64,000 nt of DNA from Butyrivibrio sp. INlla18 (GCF_900103635.1 NZ_FMXK01000006.1:1-64000), one strand, 5' to 3'; shown: positions 50,833-61,490, counted from the stretch's first letter. Notes: generated by a model from the sequence alone, not told the origin. Translations and numbers: made by a program.

Positions 50833-52332
50833 ATGAATAGAAAGAACGTATGGACAACCTATAGCGCTGCTCAGCTCAAGAAAGTTGATCAGTTTGCAGA
50901 GGACTACAAGAAGTTCCTTGATGAGTCCAAGACAGAAAGAGAAGCTATCGATACTATCGTAAACGAGATCGAGGCTGCAGGCTACAGAGAGCTTAATACT
51001 CTTATTGGTAGCAAGACAAAGCTTAAAAAGGGTGACAAGGTTTATTCAGTATGGATGAACAAGTCAATCGCTATTTTCCAGATGGGTTCAGAGCCAATGG
51101 AGAATGGTCTTAATATTCTTGGAGCACACATCGATTCTCCAAGACTTGATGTTAAGCAGAATCCACTCTATGAGGATGGCGGATTTGCTTACCTTGATAC
51201 ACACTACTATGGCGGTATCAAGAAGTATCACTACGTAGCTATGCCACTTGCTATTCATGGCGTACTTGTTAAAAAAGATGGCACAACAGTTCAGCTTAAC
51301 GTAGGTGAGGACGAGGATGATCCAGTATTCTTCGTATCAGATCTTCTTATTCACCTTGCACAGGATCAGCTCAGCAAGAAGGCTTCTAACGTTATCGAAG
51401 GTGAGGCCCTTGATCTTATCATTGGTCATAGACCATTTGTAATTGAGAGCAAAGAAAAAGAAAAGGCTGAAAAGAAGGATGCAAAGCTCACAGCTGGTCA
51501 GCAGTATGCAATTGCAGCTGAGAAGGCTGAGAAGGCTGAGAGCGGCAAGGTATCTGGCGCTGTTAGAAGAGGAATCCTTGCAATCCTCAATGACCTTTAT
51601 GGAATCGAAGAGGAAGATTTTATCTCTGCAGAGCTTGAGATCGTTCCTGCTGGTAAGTCAAGAGACGCTGGCTTTGACAGATCAATGATCATGGGCTATG
51701 GACATGACGACAGAGTATGTGCATTCCCTTCAATGAGAGCTATCATGGAAGCCAAGAACCTCAAGAGAACAGCTTGCTGCATCCTTGTTGATAAGGAAGA
51801 GATCGGATCAGTTGGTGCAACTGGTATGCGCAGCAGATTCTTTGAGAACGCAGTAGCAGAGCTTATGGCTCTTACAAAGGAAGGCTTCAATGATCTTTCA
51901 CTTAGAAGATGTCTTGCAAATTCTTGCATGCTTTCATCTGACGTAAGTGCTGGCTTTGATCCTTCATATGCATCATGCTTCGAAAAGAAGAACGCATCTT
52001 TCCTTGGCGAAGGTCTTGTATTTAACAAGTTCACAGGTGCTAGAGGTAAGAGCGGATCAAATGATGCTAACGCTGAGTTCATAGCTGAGATCAGACGTGC
52101 CCTTGATAAAGAAGGCATCGTATATCAGACAGCAGAGCTTGGTAAGGTAGACGTAGGTGGCGGCGGAACAATCGCTTACATCCTTGCACTTTACGGAATG
52201 AACGTTATCGACGCTGGTGTTGCAGTTCTTAACATGCATGCACCATGGGAAGTAATCGATAAGGCTGACCTTTACGAAGCACTTAGAGGTTACGTAGCCT
52301 TCCTTCAGAACATTGATTTTAGAAACGAGTAA
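50833..52332 (+). CDS. M18-family aminopeptidase
   Basis: A 499-residue zinc aminopeptidase. Metal-binding and catalytic segments are GAHIDSPRLDVKQNPLYED, MGYGHDDRVCAFPS and VDKEEIGSVGATGMRS; the final ligand His is in NMHAPWEV. It is cytoplasmic and releases N-terminal residues from peptides. An insert rich in Lys/Glu/Ala (about 205-240) separates the two lobes. AGGAGGTATAT precedes the ATG. Confidence 0.94.
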   Translation: MNRKNVWTTYSAAQLKKVDQFAEDYKKFLDESKTEREAIDTIVNEIEAAGYRELNTLIGSKTKLKKGDKVYSVWMNKSIAIFQMGSEPMENGLNILGAHIDSPRLDVKQNPLYEDGGFAYLDTHYYGGIKKYHYVAMPLAIHGVLVKKDGTTVQLNVGEDEDDPVFFVSDLLIHLAQDQLSKKASNVIEGEALDLIIGHRPFVIESKEKEKAEKKDAKLTAGQQYAIAAEKAEKAESGKVSGAVRRGILAILNDLYGIEEEDFISAELEIVPAGKSRDAGFDRSMIMGYGHDDRVCAFPSMRAIMEAKNLKRTACCILVDKEEIGSVGATGMRSRFFENAVAELMALTKEGFNDLSLRRCLANSCMLSSDVSAGFDPSYASCFEKKNASFLGEGLVFNKFTGARGKSGSNDANAEFIAEIRRALDKEGIVYQTAELGKVDVGGGGTIAYILALYGMNVIDAGVAVLNMHAPWEVIDKADLYEALRGYVAFLQNIDFRNE

Positions 52333-52336
52333 TTAA

Positions 52337-53377
52337 ATGTCAGAATTAGGATTATCAACTTCAGATTATTATTTTGATCTCCCTGAGGAGCTTATTGCAC
52401 AGGACCCTATGGAAAAGAGGGATGAGTGCAGACTCCTTGTGGTAGACAAAAATACTGGAGAAATAGAACATCATAAATTTAATGAGATCATAAATTATTT
52501 AGAGCCAGGTGATTGCCTGGTTCTGAATAATACAAAGGTTATCCCTGCAAGACTTCTTGGAGAAAAGGAAGGGACGGGCGCTGCCGTAGAGATCCTTCTT
52601 TTAAAGAGAAAAGAAGCTGACGTTTGGGAGACTTTAGTTAAACCTGGTAAAAAGCTTAGACCGGGAGCCAGAGTATCTTTTGGTGGAGGCATGTTAAAGG
52701 CTGAGATCCTGGATATAGTAGAAGAGGGTAATCGTCTCGTTAAGTTCTATTATGATGGAATATGGGAAGAAGTGCTTGATAAGCTTGGTGAAATGCCACT
52801 TCCTCCATACATTACCCACAAGCTTCAGGACAAGAATATGTATCAGACTGTATATGCCAAGTATGAGGGCTCAGCAGCAGCTCCTACAGCGGGACTTCAC
52901 TTTACAGAAAAACTTCTTGAAGATATCAAGGCAAAGGGCGTAGATATGGCCTTTGTAACTCTTCATGTAGGTCTTGGTACATTTAGACCTGTTAAGGTTG
53001 ATAATGTAAAAGAACATCACATGCATACTGAGTGGTATCAGGTAACTCAGGAGGCTGCTGACAAGATCAACAAGGCTAAGGCTGAGGGACACAGAGTAAT
53101 CTGCGTTGGAACCACAAGCTGCAGAACTATCGAAAGCGCAGCTGATGAAAGTGGCCACTTAACTGAGTGTAGCGGAGATACATCAATCTTCATCTACCCA
53201 GGATATAAGTTTAAAGTCTTAGATCAGCTTATTACAAACTTCCATTTACCAGAATCAACTCTTGTTATGCTGGTATCAGCTCTTGCTGGAAGAGAGCACG
53301 TTTTAAATGCTTATGAAGAAGCAATAAAGGAACGTTACAGGTTCTTTTCCTTTGGAGATGCGTGCTTCTTTAAATAA
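52337..53377 (+). CDS. queA: S-adenosylmethionine:tRNA ribosyltransferase-isomerase
   Basis: A 346-residue enzyme that makes epoxyqueuosine in tRNA. It shows [46 protein letters not shown] and [11 protein letters not shown], all typical. It starts 4 nt after the aminopeptidase stop and lacks a good Shine-Dalgarno, so translation is probably coupled. tgt is not in the window. Confidence 0.95.
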   Translation: MSELGLSTSDYYFDLPEELIAQDPMEKRDECRLLVVDKNTGEIEHHKFNEIINYLEPGDCLVLNNTKVIPARLLGEKEGTGAAVEILLLKRKEADVWETLVKPGKKLRPGARVSFGGGMLKAEILDIVEEGNRLVKFYYDGIWEEVLDKLGEMPLPPYITHKLQDKNMYQTVYAKYEGSAAAPTAGLHFTEKLLEDIKAKGVDMAFVTLHVGLGTFRPVKVDNVKEHHMHTEWYQVTQEAADKINKAKAEGHRVICVGTTSCRTIESAADESGHLTECSGDTSIFIYPGYKFKVLDQLITNFHLPESTLVMLVSALAGREHVLNAYEEAIKERYRFFSFGDACFFK

Positions 53378-53385
53378 AAAAATTT

Positions 53386-53448
53386 TGGACCTAGGGGACG
53401 GGGTTAGTGGTTCATTTTTTGAACCACTAACCCCGTCCCCTAGGTCCA
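53386..53448. repeat. Perfect palindrome, 29-nt arms, REP-like copy 2
   Basis: Positions 53386-53414 and 53420-53448 are exact reverse complements with a five-T loop. The outer 25 nt are identical to those of the element at 355-431; only the inner few bases differ. It lies between the 3' ends of queA and pyrI and could end both transcripts. Confidence 0.9.
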
Positions 53449-53454
53449 TTTTAT

Positions 53455-53898
53455 TTATTCCTTATTTCCTGCACCTTCTGAATACTTCTCATCGCAGTAT
53501 TTACAGCGATAGATCTCTTTTTCTTCATCTGCAAGATAGAAGATCTGAGGAAGCTCCTGCTCGATAGAAGAGATGCATCTAGGATTGTGGCACTTGATAA
53601 CTCCTGTGATCTCTTTAGGAAGTACAAGAGCTCTTTTTTCAATTATCTCACCAGCCTTGATAACATTGACTGTGATGTTGTGATCAATAAAAGCAAGGAT
53701 ATCAAGATCAAGGGTATCGATATCGCATTCAACCTTTAAGATGTCTTTTTTGCCCATTACTTTACTCTTGGCATTTTTGATGATAGCAACTGTTGAATCA
53801 AGCTTATCAAGGCCAAGGTGACGATATATCTGCATTCCCTTGCCAGCCTGAATATGATCAAGAACAAAGCCTTCTTCAATTTTTCCAATATTTAACAT
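53455..53898 (-). CDS. pyrI: Aspartate carbamoyltransferase regulatory subunit
   Basis: A 147-residue regulatory chain. The N-terminal part binds nucleotide effectors, and the C-terminal zinc site is CHNPRC plus CKYC. With PyrB it forms the allosteric enzyme. It follows pyrB by 27 nt. Presence of PyrI means feedback by nucleotides, unlike the PyrB-only enzymes of Bacillus. Confidence 0.95.
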   Translation of the reverse strand: MLNIGKIEEGFVLDHIQAGKGMQIYRHLGLDKLDSTVAIIKNAKSKVMGKKDILKVECDIDTLDLDILAFIDHNITVNVIKAGEIIEKRALVLPKEITGVIKCHNPRCISSIEQELPQIFYLADEEKEIYRCKYCDEKYSEGAGNKE

Positions 53899-53925
53899 GA
53901 ATAACCTCTTTTCTTAATGTGCTGA

Positions 53926-54882
53926 TCAAAATTTTCTAAGGAGCCCTTCATTCATATGGGCATCTGTCATATCAAGGAGAGTTAGGATAAGAGCCATACG
54001 CACATACAGACCGTATTGAACCTGTTTGAAGTATGCTGCTCTTGGATCATTATCGATCTCAACAGAGATCTCATTAACTCTTGGAAGTGGATGAAGGATG
54101 TACATCTTTTCCTTGGCAAGTTCCATCTTGGCTTTATCAAGGATATAGAAGTTCTTGAGCCTGATGTAATCTTCTTCGTTAAAGAATCTTTCCTTCTGTA
54201 CACGTGTCATGTACAGGAAATCAAGACGTGGCATAACGTCTTCAAGCTTAATTACTTCTTCATATGTAATGCCTTTAGAATCAAGCATTTCTGTGATGTA
54301 ATCAGGAACCTTTAATTCCTTTGGGGAAATGAAAATAAAATGAATCCCGGTATAACGGGTAAGAGCATTTATAAGAGAATGAACTGTTCGGCCAAATTTA
54401 AGATCGCCGCAAAGACCAATGGTGAAATCACCAAGTTTACCATATAAAGATCTGATAGTGAGTAAGTCTGTAAGAGTTTGTGTGGGGTGCTGATGACCAC
54501 CATCACCTGCATTGATTACTGGAATAGAAGACTTAGAAGCTGCGACCATTGGAGCACCTTCTTTTGGATGACGCATTGCACAAATATCTGCAAAGCAAGA
54601 AATAACACGAATTGTATCAGCAACACTTTCTCCCTTGGCTGCTGATGAGTTGCTGGCATCGGCAAATCCTAAACACTTGCCACCAAGCCTTAACATTGCT
54701 GTTTCGAAACTGAGCCTCGTTCTGGTACTAGGTTCATAGAAACATGTCGCCATTATCTTCCCATCACATTTGTGGGAGTAGGCATCCATGTTTTCTTCGA
54801 TATCTTTGGCAACATCGAAGAGGTCCTCTAGCTCATCAACTGAGAAGTCCAGAGGGTTCATCATGTGACGCAAACTATTCAT
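53926..54882 (-). CDS. pyrB: Aspartate carbamoyltransferase catalytic subunit
   Basis: A 318-residue enzyme making N-carbamoyl-aspartate, first committed step of pyrimidine synthesis. The carbamoyl-phosphate loop is [10 protein letters not shown] and the second motif is [22 protein letters not shown] is near the end. AGAGGAGATTGT precedes the ATG. It lies 39 nt downstream of the DUF5050-like gene and may share its promoter. Confidence 0.96.
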   Translation of the reverse strand: MNSLRHMMNPLDFSVDELEDLFDVAKDIEENMDAYSHKCDGKIMATCFYEPSTRTRLSFETAMLRLGGKCLGFADASNSSAAKGESVADTIRVISCFADICAMRHPKEGAPMVAASKSSIPVINAGDGGHQHPTQTLTDLLTIRSLYGKLGDFTIGLCGDLKFGRTVHSLINALTRYTGIHFIFISPKELKVPDYITEMLDSKGITYEEVIKLEDVMPRLDFLYMTRVQKERFFNEEDYIRLKNFYILDKAKMELAKEKMYILHPLPRVNEISVEIDNDPRAAYFKQVQYGLYVRMALILTLLDMTDAHMNEGLLRKF

Positions 54883-54921
54883 ACAATCTCCTCTTTTATA
54901 TATAATTTTATGATTGGATTA

Positions 54922-55926
54922 TTACTGCGGTAAAAACATTTCTGCAGGACGTGATCCATCCAAAGGCATATGATACATCATTTCATCGTTTCCGTAAACT
55001 TTAAAATATAGTTCTTTTGAAGTTGTGTTGAGACTGTTTACGATTCCGTTATATAAAACAACTGGATCACTGCCATCAAGATTACATCTCTTTAGAGCGG
55101 GATTAGTCTCGCTAGAGTATGCGTAGTAGATGTATCTGTCGTCTATTGTGTAAAAATCAATCCTATCTGATGTAACAAGCTCAGGAATGCCTGTAAGGAG
55201 GCTGGCACGCCATAAGCTGTAGTTGGATTCGCCATTCATGAAATAGATATACCCATTTTTTACAACAGGGAAGAAGTAGTAGCCTGTAAGGAAATCCCTG
55301 GTATAATCACCGTTTTGAGTGTAGAGCATATGGATGCTGTGATCCTTGGTAACACCGGAATAGTAGATAACACCGTTGTCGTAGCAAACTGGAGAAGCCA
55401 TTTCCTCATAAACGACCTTTTTATCTGTCTTGTTGACCTTTATCTTCTCGAGATATCCACCATCAGTCTTGACCTGATAATAGAGATATTCGCCGCAGAG
55501 CTGAACCTCGCCGCACATTTCCCTTGCAAGACACTTAAGATCACCTGTCTTGGTGTTGTATCTGTATACGCCGTACTGATTAGTAGCAGAACCAAGACCA
55601 GTTACCTTACCTGATGTGTTGCTGGAATCCATATAGAAATAAAGGATGCCATTAGCACCGCTTATATATTTGACGCCCATATTTGTAAGTCTCTTGGAAT
55701 GAGTTCCATCAGGATCCATGGAATAGAGACAGTTACTATCATAAGGATTGGCAAAATAAACTTTGTCACCCATTTCAAAGACTAATCCGTAATTGTGGAG
55801 ATTGCCGGCAGAATTGCCAGTGTCATAAGGAGACATAGGGATAATATTTCTGTAGATGTGAAATGCTATAAAAGCACCTGCAAGTATGACTAAAATAAAA
55901 CTAATAAATATATATCCTTTTTTCAT
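54922..55926 (-). CDS. DUF5050-like membrane-anchored beta-propeller protein
   Basis: A 334-residue protein with an uncleaved N-terminal anchor (about 4-26) and repeated YFAN..., YLYYQVK, VIYYSG, YIYFMNGES, YIYYAYSS units, each about 40-45 residues, which suggest a beta-propeller outside the cell. Repeats match the DUF5050 type (YYSN...DGSN...L). Function unknown. It is first in the pyrB-pyrI direction and has its own strong promoter. Confidence 0.8.
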   Translation of the reverse strand: MKKGYIFISFILVILAGAFIAFHIYRNIIPMSPYDTGNSAGNLHNYGLVFEMGDKVYFANPYDSNCLYSMDPDGTHSKRLTNMGVKYISGANGILYFYMDSSNTSGKVTGLGSATNQYGVYRYNTKTGDLKCLAREMCGEVQLCGEYLYYQVKTDGGYLEKIKVNKTDKKVVYEEMASPVCYDNGVIYYSGVTKDHSIHMLYTQNGDYTRDFLTGYYFFPVVKNGYIYFMNGESNYSLWRASLLTGIPELVTSDRIDFYTIDDRYIYYAYSSETNPALKRCNLDGSDPVVLYNGIVNSLNTTSKELYFKVYGNDEMMYHMPLDGSRPAEMFLPQ

Positions 55927-55953
55927 ATGTTACCCCGCGAATTTACTAATACT

Positions 55954-55982
55954 ATTATAGGCGCGTTATTTCTTGCTATCAA
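55954..55982 (-). promoter_or_regulatory. Promoter of the DUF5050-like gene
   Basis: On the minus strand TTGATA (complement of 55977-55982), 17 nt, TATAAT (complement of 55954-55959), about 28 nt before the ATG at 55926. Confidence 0.75.
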
Positions 55983-56029
55983 GCGGTATTTGTTCTAAAC
56001 TCTTATTAATGAAAAACGCGGAGGATGGT

Positions 56030-57157
56030 ATGGACTTAAAAGATCTAAGGGCAGAGATTGATGTTGTTGACAAGCAGATAGTGGAGCTCTTTGAAAAGAG
56101 AATGGATATAGCTTCACAGGTTGCTGATTATAAGATATCTACTGGTAAAAAGGTTTTTGACAAGGAAAGAGAAGAGGTTAAGCTCCAGGCAGTACAGGAT
56201 ATGACAGCTTCTGATTTTAACAAGGTAGGGGTAAAAGAGCTCTTTTCACAGCTCATGTCCATGAGTAGAAAACTTCAGTATCAAAAGCTCACAGAGGCAG
56301 GAGCTTCTGGTAAGCTTCCATTTATTGAGATAGATTCTATTGATAAAGAGGGCTCCAGAGTGTGTTTTCAGGGGGCTGCAGGTTCTTATTCTGAAGAAGC
56401 CATGAAAAGATTCTTTGGAGAAAATGTTAACAGTATCGCAGTTGAGACATTTAGAGATGCCATGGCCGTTTTGGAGGATGGCAGCTGCGACTTTGCAGTT
56501 CTTCCTATCGAGAATTCCACAGCAGGTATTGTAAGCGAGATTTATGACCTTCTTGCAGAATATGAGCACTACATTGTTGGAGAGCAGATAATCGAGATAA
56601 AGCATTGTCTTTTGGGCGTTCCAGGAGCAAAGCTTGATGACATCAAGACTGTATATTCACATCCTCAGTCACTTATGCAGAGCGCAAAGTTTTTAGCTGA
56701 TCACAGCAGTATCAGCCAGATCAGTATGAAGAATAATGCCTTTGCAGCCAAGAAGGTAGCACAGGATGGTGATAAGTCTCAGGCTGCTATAGCAAGCAAA
56801 AGAGCTGCTGACGTCTATGGCCTTGAAGTTATAGAGGAAGGCGTAAATCAGGCTGATTCAAATTCCACAAGATTTATCATCGTTACTAATCAAAAGGTAT
56901 TTTTAAAGAGTGCATCCAAGATCAGCATCTGCATGGAGATTCCTCATGAGGCAGGAGCGCTGTATCATCTGATGTCACACTTTATCTACAATGGACTTAA
57001 TATGACCAAGATCGAGTCAAGACCAATAGAGGATAGAAATTGGGAATACAGATTCTTTATTGACTTCGAAGGCAATCTATCAGACAGCGCAGTCAAGAAC
57101 GCACTTAGAGGTCTTAGAGAAGAAGCTAAGTTACTTAGGATCTTAGGTAACTATTAA
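56030..57157 (+). CDS. pheA: Bifunctional chorismate mutase / prephenate dehydratase
   Basis: A 375-residue P-protein: chorismate mutase (about 1-90, DLKDLRAEIDVVDKQIVELF from its parts), prephenate dehydratase (about 108-290, FQGAAGSYSEEAMKRFF and NSTRFIIV) and an ACT domain (about 300-375, ESRPIEDRNWEYRFFIDF) for feedback by phenylalanine. The start at 56030 follows GGAGGATGGT; an upstream in-frame start at 55973 adds 19 unlikely residues. It makes phenylpyruvate. Confidence 0.95.
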   Translation: MDLKDLRAEIDVVDKQIVELFEKRMDIASQVADYKISTGKKVFDKEREEVKLQAVQDMTASDFNKVGVKELFSQLMSMSRKLQYQKLTEAGASGKLPFIEIDSIDKEGSRVCFQGAAGSYSEEAMKRFFGENVNSIAVETFRDAMAVLEDGSCDFAVLPIENSTAGIVSEIYDLLAEYEHYIVGEQIIEIKHCLLGVPGAKLDDIKTVYSHPQSLMQSAKFLADHSSISQISMKNNAFAAKKVAQDGDKSQAAIASKRAADVYGLEVIEEGVNQADSNSTRFIIVTNQKVFLKSASKISICMEIPHEAGALYHLMSHFIYNGLNMTKIESRPIEDRNWEYRFFIDFEGNLSDSAVKNALRGLREEAKLLRILGNY

Positions 57158-57174
57158 AAACACAGGGGTATCTT

Positions 57175-58722
57175 ATGGGTGGTGAAGTATTTGCAGCAAT
57201 TGACGTAGGTTCTTACGAGATAGCGCTCAAGATCTTTGAGCTGTCAATGAAGAACGGAGTACGTGAGCTTGATCATGTCAGACACAGAATGGATCTTGGA
57301 AGTGAGACCTATGCTTCCGGTAGGATCTCAAGTCATCATGTGGATGAGATGATCAGGATATTTGGCGAGTTCAAAAAGATAATGAAGGGCTATGGTGTTA
57401 CTCACTATCAGGCCTATGGAACCAGTGCAGTCAGAGAGACCAATGACATCTTGATCGTAAGAGATCTATTAGAGCAGAGAACTGGCATACATTTTGATGT
57501 CCTTAGTAATTCAGAGCAGAGATTTTTGGATTACAAATCAATTGCCTTAAAGCATGATCATTTTGAGAAGATAATCAAAAGGCCTACAGCCATCGTAGAT
57601 ATAGGCGGTGGAAGTATCCAGATTTCTTTATTTGAAAAGGGAAGACTTTTTGCAACCCAGAATCTGAAAATGGGTGTGCTTCGTCTTTTTTCAACCATGA
57701 GACTGGTTCAGGCCACAAGATCCAAGTATAGTGACCTTGTGCCAGAGCTTGTAAATTCTCAGCTTTCAGTTTTTTCCAAGATGCATATCAAGGATAAAAA
57801 GATCGAGAACATTGTCATCATAGATGATTATGTTTCTCCTATCATGCAGAGAATGGGCATCGGTAACGGTAAGGAAGGCTTTGCTACCAAGGAAGAGTAC
57901 AATAGATTCATTGAAAGATCAGCTACCATGAGTGACCTTGAAGTAGCCAAAAAGCTCAACATTCCAGAGGATAACGTGCCGCTTTTATATGTGTCAGGTC
58001 TTCTGATCAAATGTATTCTTGACATGGCCAAGGCAGAGAATATATGGGCTCCCGGCGTTACGCTTTGCGATGGAATAGCTTACGAGTACGCTGAGAAAAA
58101 GAAATATATTCAGTCATCACACGATTTCGAACAGGATATCATTGCATGTTCTGAGAATATTTCGAAGAGATTTCTTGGAAGCAGATCAAGAAGAGAGACG
58201 CTTCAGAGCATTGCTCTTAATATTTTTGACAATACCAAAGAACTGCATGGACTTACTAAGAGAGATAGGCTTCTTTTAAACATCGCAACCATTCTTCATG
58301 ACTGCGGCAAATATATCAGCCTTGTGTATCTTGGCGATTGCTCCTACAACATCATAATGTCTACGGAGATCATTGGTCTTTCTCACATAGAGAGAGCTAT
58401 CGTTGCCAATGTAGTTAGATTTAATCATGAAGACTTTGAATATTATAATTCAGGAAATCAGTATTTTGATGGCTTTTCAAGGGAAGATTACCTAAGGGTT
58501 GCCAAGCTTACAGCTATCATACGAGTAGCCAATGGCCTTGATAGAACTCACAAACAAAAGTTTAAAGATGTAGATGTCAGCATCAAGGACAAGGAGCTTA
58601 TCATAAAGGTTGATACTTCAGATGATATAACCATGGAGAAGGGACTTTTTACTAATAGGGCTAACTTCTTTGAAGAAGTATTTGCTATAAAACCAGTTAT
58701 CCGTCAGAAAAAGATTTATTAA
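57175..58722 (+). CDS. Ppx/GppA exopolyphosphatase with HD-like C-terminus
   Basis: A 515-residue enzyme with the actin-like Ppx/GppA core (FAAIDVGSYEIALKIFEL, QAYGTSAVRE, VDIGGGSIQISLFEKGRL from its parts) and a C-terminal HD-type helical domain (ATILHDCGKYISL, RFNHEDFEYY). It should remove terminal phosphates from polyphosphate or pppGpp. It precedes ppk1 by 15 nt, so synthesis and breakdown of polyphosphate are co-transcribed. Confidence 0.92.
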   Translation: MGGEVFAAIDVGSYEIALKIFELSMKNGVRELDHVRHRMDLGSETYASGRISSHHVDEMIRIFGEFKKIMKGYGVTHYQAYGTSAVRETNDILIVRDLLEQRTGIHFDVLSNSEQRFLDYKSIALKHDHFEKIIKRPTAIVDIGGGSIQISLFEKGRLFATQNLKMGVLRLFSTMRLVQATRSKYSDLVPELVNSQLSVFSKMHIKDKKIENIVIIDDYVSPIMQRMGIGNGKEGFATKEEYNRFIERSATMSDLEVAKKLNIPEDNVPLLYVSGLLIKCILDMAKAENIWAPGVTLCDGIAYEYAEKKKYIQSSHDFEQDIIACSENISKRFLGSRSRRETLQSIALNIFDNTKELHGLTKRDRLLLNIATILHDCGKYISLVYLGDCSYNIIMSTEIIGLSHIERAIVANVVRFNHEDFEYYNSGNQYFDGFSREDYLRVAKLTAIIRVANGLDRTHKQKFKDVDVSIKDKELIIKVDTSDDITMEKGLFTNRANFFEEVFAIKPVIRQKKIY

Positions 58723-58737
58723 AAAAAGAGGGCGTAT

Positions 58738-60888
58738 ATGAGGAAAAACAAAGAAGCAAAAAAACTAAACTTTGATGATCCTAAATTGTACATAAACAGA
58801 GAGCTTAGCTGGATCTCTTTTAACGAAAGAGTCTTGTCAGAAGCAGTAGATAAGAGTAATCCTCTTTTTGAAAGGCTTAAGTTTCTTAGCATAACGGCAA
58901 GTAATCTGGATGAGTTTTTCATGGTCAGAGTTGCATCACTTATAGATATGATCAACGCTGATTACAAGAAGCTTGATATTTCAGGCATGACTGCTACTGA
59001 GCAGCTGGACGCAGTTCTTAAAAGCCTCCATAAATTTGTGGACAGGCAGTATGAGATCTACAATGAACAGCTGTTACCACTTCTTTTGGATAATGGGCTC
59101 AAGATCTGTGATCCAAGCGAGCTTAGAGGTGATGATGCAGATTATGTCAGCAGATATTTTGATGAGTATGTGTATCCTGTTTTGACACCTATGGCCGTTG
59201 ATTCATCAAGACCGTTTCCTCTTATCAGAAATAAGTCTCTTAATATAGGAGCGCTTCTTAAAAAGAAAGAGGGAAAGGACGGCGTTGATTTTGCCACAGT
59301 TCAGGTGCCTGATGTTCTGCCAAGGATCATCGAGATTCCTTATGACGAGGAAGATGATGATATCAGAAAAGTAGTTCTTCTTGAAAAGGTTATTCAGGAC
59401 AACATGGATAAGCTTTTCCTTAACTATGATATTTTGACAACAGCTCCTTACAGAGTTGGTAGAAATGCGGACCTTTCAATTGACGAGGACGAAGCGGAGG
59501 ATCTGTTAAAAGAGATCGAGAAGCAGATAAAACTTCGTCAGTGGGGCCAGGCTATAAGACTTGAAGTAAACGAGGGAATGGATCCTAAGCTTCTTAATCT
59601 TATTGCTGAGGATCTGGGAGTTGAAAAAAGTGAGATCTATACCATAAATGGTCCACTTGATCTTACTTTCCTTATGAAGATGTACAAGCTTGTAGGCTTT
59701 GATCATCTTAAGGAACACAGATATAAAGCTCCTGCTGCAGTACCTGAGTTTAATAACGACAAGGATATTTTTGAGGTTATCAGAAATGGTGATGTCCTTA
59801 TGCATCATCCATATGAGACCTTTGAAAATGTAGTTAAGTTTGTAGAAAGAGCTGCTGTTGATCCTGATGTACTTGCTATCAAGCAGACTCTTTACAGAGT
59901 TAGTGGTAATTCACCTATTATTGCAGCTCTTGCTAAGGCTGCTGACAATGGCAAGCAGGTAACGGTTCTCGTTGAGCTCAAGGCTAGATTTGATGAAGAA
60001 AACAATATCGTTTGGGCCAAGATGCTTGAAAAAGCAGGCTGTCATGTTATCTACGGTCTTGTGGGCCTTAAGACTCATTGTAAGATCACTCTTGTAGTCA
60101 GAAGAGAAGAAGATGGAATAAAGAGATACGTTCACCTGGCAACAGGTAACTACAATGATTCCACAGCCAAGCAGTATACTGACGTTGGCCTCTTTACCTG
60201 CGCACCTGCATTTGGTGAAGATGCAACTGCTGTATTTAATATGCTTTCTGGATATTCTGAGCCTCTTGGATGGAATAAGCTTTCAATTGCGCCATTGTGG
60301 CTAAAGGATAGGATACTTGATCTTATTAAGAGAGAAGAAGAGCACGCTCTTGCAGGAGAGCCAGCTAGGATCATAGCCAAGATGAATTCGATCTGTCACA
60401 AGGATGTCATTGCGGCTCTGTACAGAGCAAGTAATGCAGGCGTCAAGATAGACCTTATTGTCAGAGGTATATGCTGTCTTAGGGCAGGTGTTCCTGGAGT
60501 TTCAGAGAATATAACTGTAAGATCGATCGTTGGTAACTTCCTTGAGCACAGCAGGATCTTCTATTTTGAAAATGGAGGAAGTCCTGAATACTACGCAAGT
60601 AGTGCTGACTGGATGCCTAGAAACCTTGAGCGAAGAGTGGAGATTCTTTTCCCAATTGAAAATGATAAGCTCAGGAAAAAGATCTGGCATATTCTTGATA
60701 TGGAACTTAAGGACAACAAGAAAGCCCATGTCATGGATGCTGAGGGAAGATTTAATAAGATAACTAATGATGAGTTTGGAGAAGAAATTAATTCTCAGCT
60801 TGTCTTTGGCTTGGAAGCCACAGAGAAGGCTAAGCTTCCAACAACTCAGAACACAAGGGTCTTTGTTCCAGAGACTCATAGTACATAA
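58738..60888 (+). CDS. ppk1: Polyphosphate kinase
   Basis: A 716-residue PPK1 that makes polyphosphate from ATP. The N-domain begins YINRELSWISFNERVL. The catalytic His447 is in GLKTHCKI and the second conserved His466 in YVHLATGNYND. SADWMPRNLERRVE lies in the C-terminal domain. GAGGGCGTAT precedes the ATG. Confidence 0.96.
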   Translation: MRKNKEAKKLNFDDPKLYINRELSWISFNERVLSEAVDKSNPLFERLKFLSITASNLDEFFMVRVASLIDMINADYKKLDISGMTATEQLDAVLKSLHKFVDRQYEIYNEQLLPLLLDNGLKICDPSELRGDDADYVSRYFDEYVYPVLTPMAVDSSRPFPLIRNKSLNIGALLKKKEGKDGVDFATVQVPDVLPRIIEIPYDEEDDDIRKVVLLEKVIQDNMDKLFLNYDILTTAPYRVGRNADLSIDEDEAEDLLKEIEKQIKLRQWGQAIRLEVNEGMDPKLLNLIAEDLGVEKSEIYTINGPLDLTFLMKMYKLVGFDHLKEHRYKAPAAVPEFNNDKDIFEVIRNGDVLMHHPYETFENVVKFVERAAVDPDVLAIKQTLYRVSGNSPIIAALAKAADNGKQVTVLVELKARFDEENNIVWAKMLEKAGCHVIYGLVGLKTHCKITLVVRREEDGIKRYVHLATGNYNDSTAKQYTDVGLFTCAPAFGEDATAVFNMLSGYSEPLGWNKLSIAPLWLKDRILDLIKREEEHALAGEPARIIAKMNSICHKDVIAALYRASNAGVKIDLIVRGICCLRAGVPGVSENITVRSIVGNFLEHSRIFYFENGGSPEYYASSADWMPRNLERRVEILFPIENDKLRKKIWHILDMELKDNKKAHVMDAEGRFNKITNDEFGEEINSQLVFGLEATEKAKLPTTQNTRVFVPETHST

Positions 60889-60905
60889 AGAAAGAGGATT
60901 TTTAT

Positions 60906-61490
60906 ATGCGTTACGTTTTAGCGTCAGGATCACCAAGGCGCAAGGAACTGCTCAAACAGGTAGTTCCACAGTTCGAGATAATACCTGCCGTATCAGAGGA
61001 AGAAACCAAATGCAGTGAGCCATGCGACATTGTAAAGGAGTTATCATTCCAAAAAGCTTCAGAGATTTTTCACAAAATCTTAACGGATAAGTCAGAGGTC
61101 TCTATTGTAATAGGCGCAGACACCATTGTATCATTTAATCATAGAGTACTGGGCAAGCCTAAAGATAGAGATGAAGCGGTTTCGATGATAAAGATGCTTC
61201 AGGGTAACTCCCACGAAGTATATACAGGAGTTACTATTTTCTATCAAAAAAATGGCGAGACCTGTAGCCATACCTTCTATGAAGAGACTAAGGTAGAGGT
61301 TGAGCCTATGACAGATGCTGAGATAGAAAATTATGTCAGCACTGGGGAATCTGATGATAAGGCTGGTGCCTATGCAGTTCAAGGCAAGTTTGCGATATTT
61401 ATCAAAGGCCTTGTTGGAGATTATTACAATGTGGTAGGACTTCCAATTGCAAGACTCTATAAGGAAATGAAAGAATTAAATTTACTGTAA
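60906..61490 (+). CDS. maf: Maf-family nucleotide pyrophosphatase
   Basis: A 194-residue house-cleaning enzyme that hydrolyses non-canonical nucleoside triphosphates. LASGSPRRKELL, GADTIVSFNHRVLGKP and the YVSTGESDDKAGAYAVQG segment are diagnostic. It starts 17 nt after ppk1. Confidence 0.94.
   Translation: MRYVLASGSPRRKELLKQVVPQFEIIPAVSEEETKCSEPCDIVKELSFQKASEIFHKILTDKSEVSIVIGADTIVSFNHRVLGKPKDRDEAVSMIKMLQGNSHEVYTGVTIFYQKNGETCSHTFYEETKVEVEPMTDAEIENYVSTGESDDKAGAYAVQGKFAIFIKGLVGDYYNVVGLPIARLYKEMKELNLL

Noticed and set aside
54883-54921. A PyrR-type attenuator before pyrB
   Set aside because: The 39-nt gap is too short for antiterminator and terminator hairpins and shows no PyrR-binding loop.
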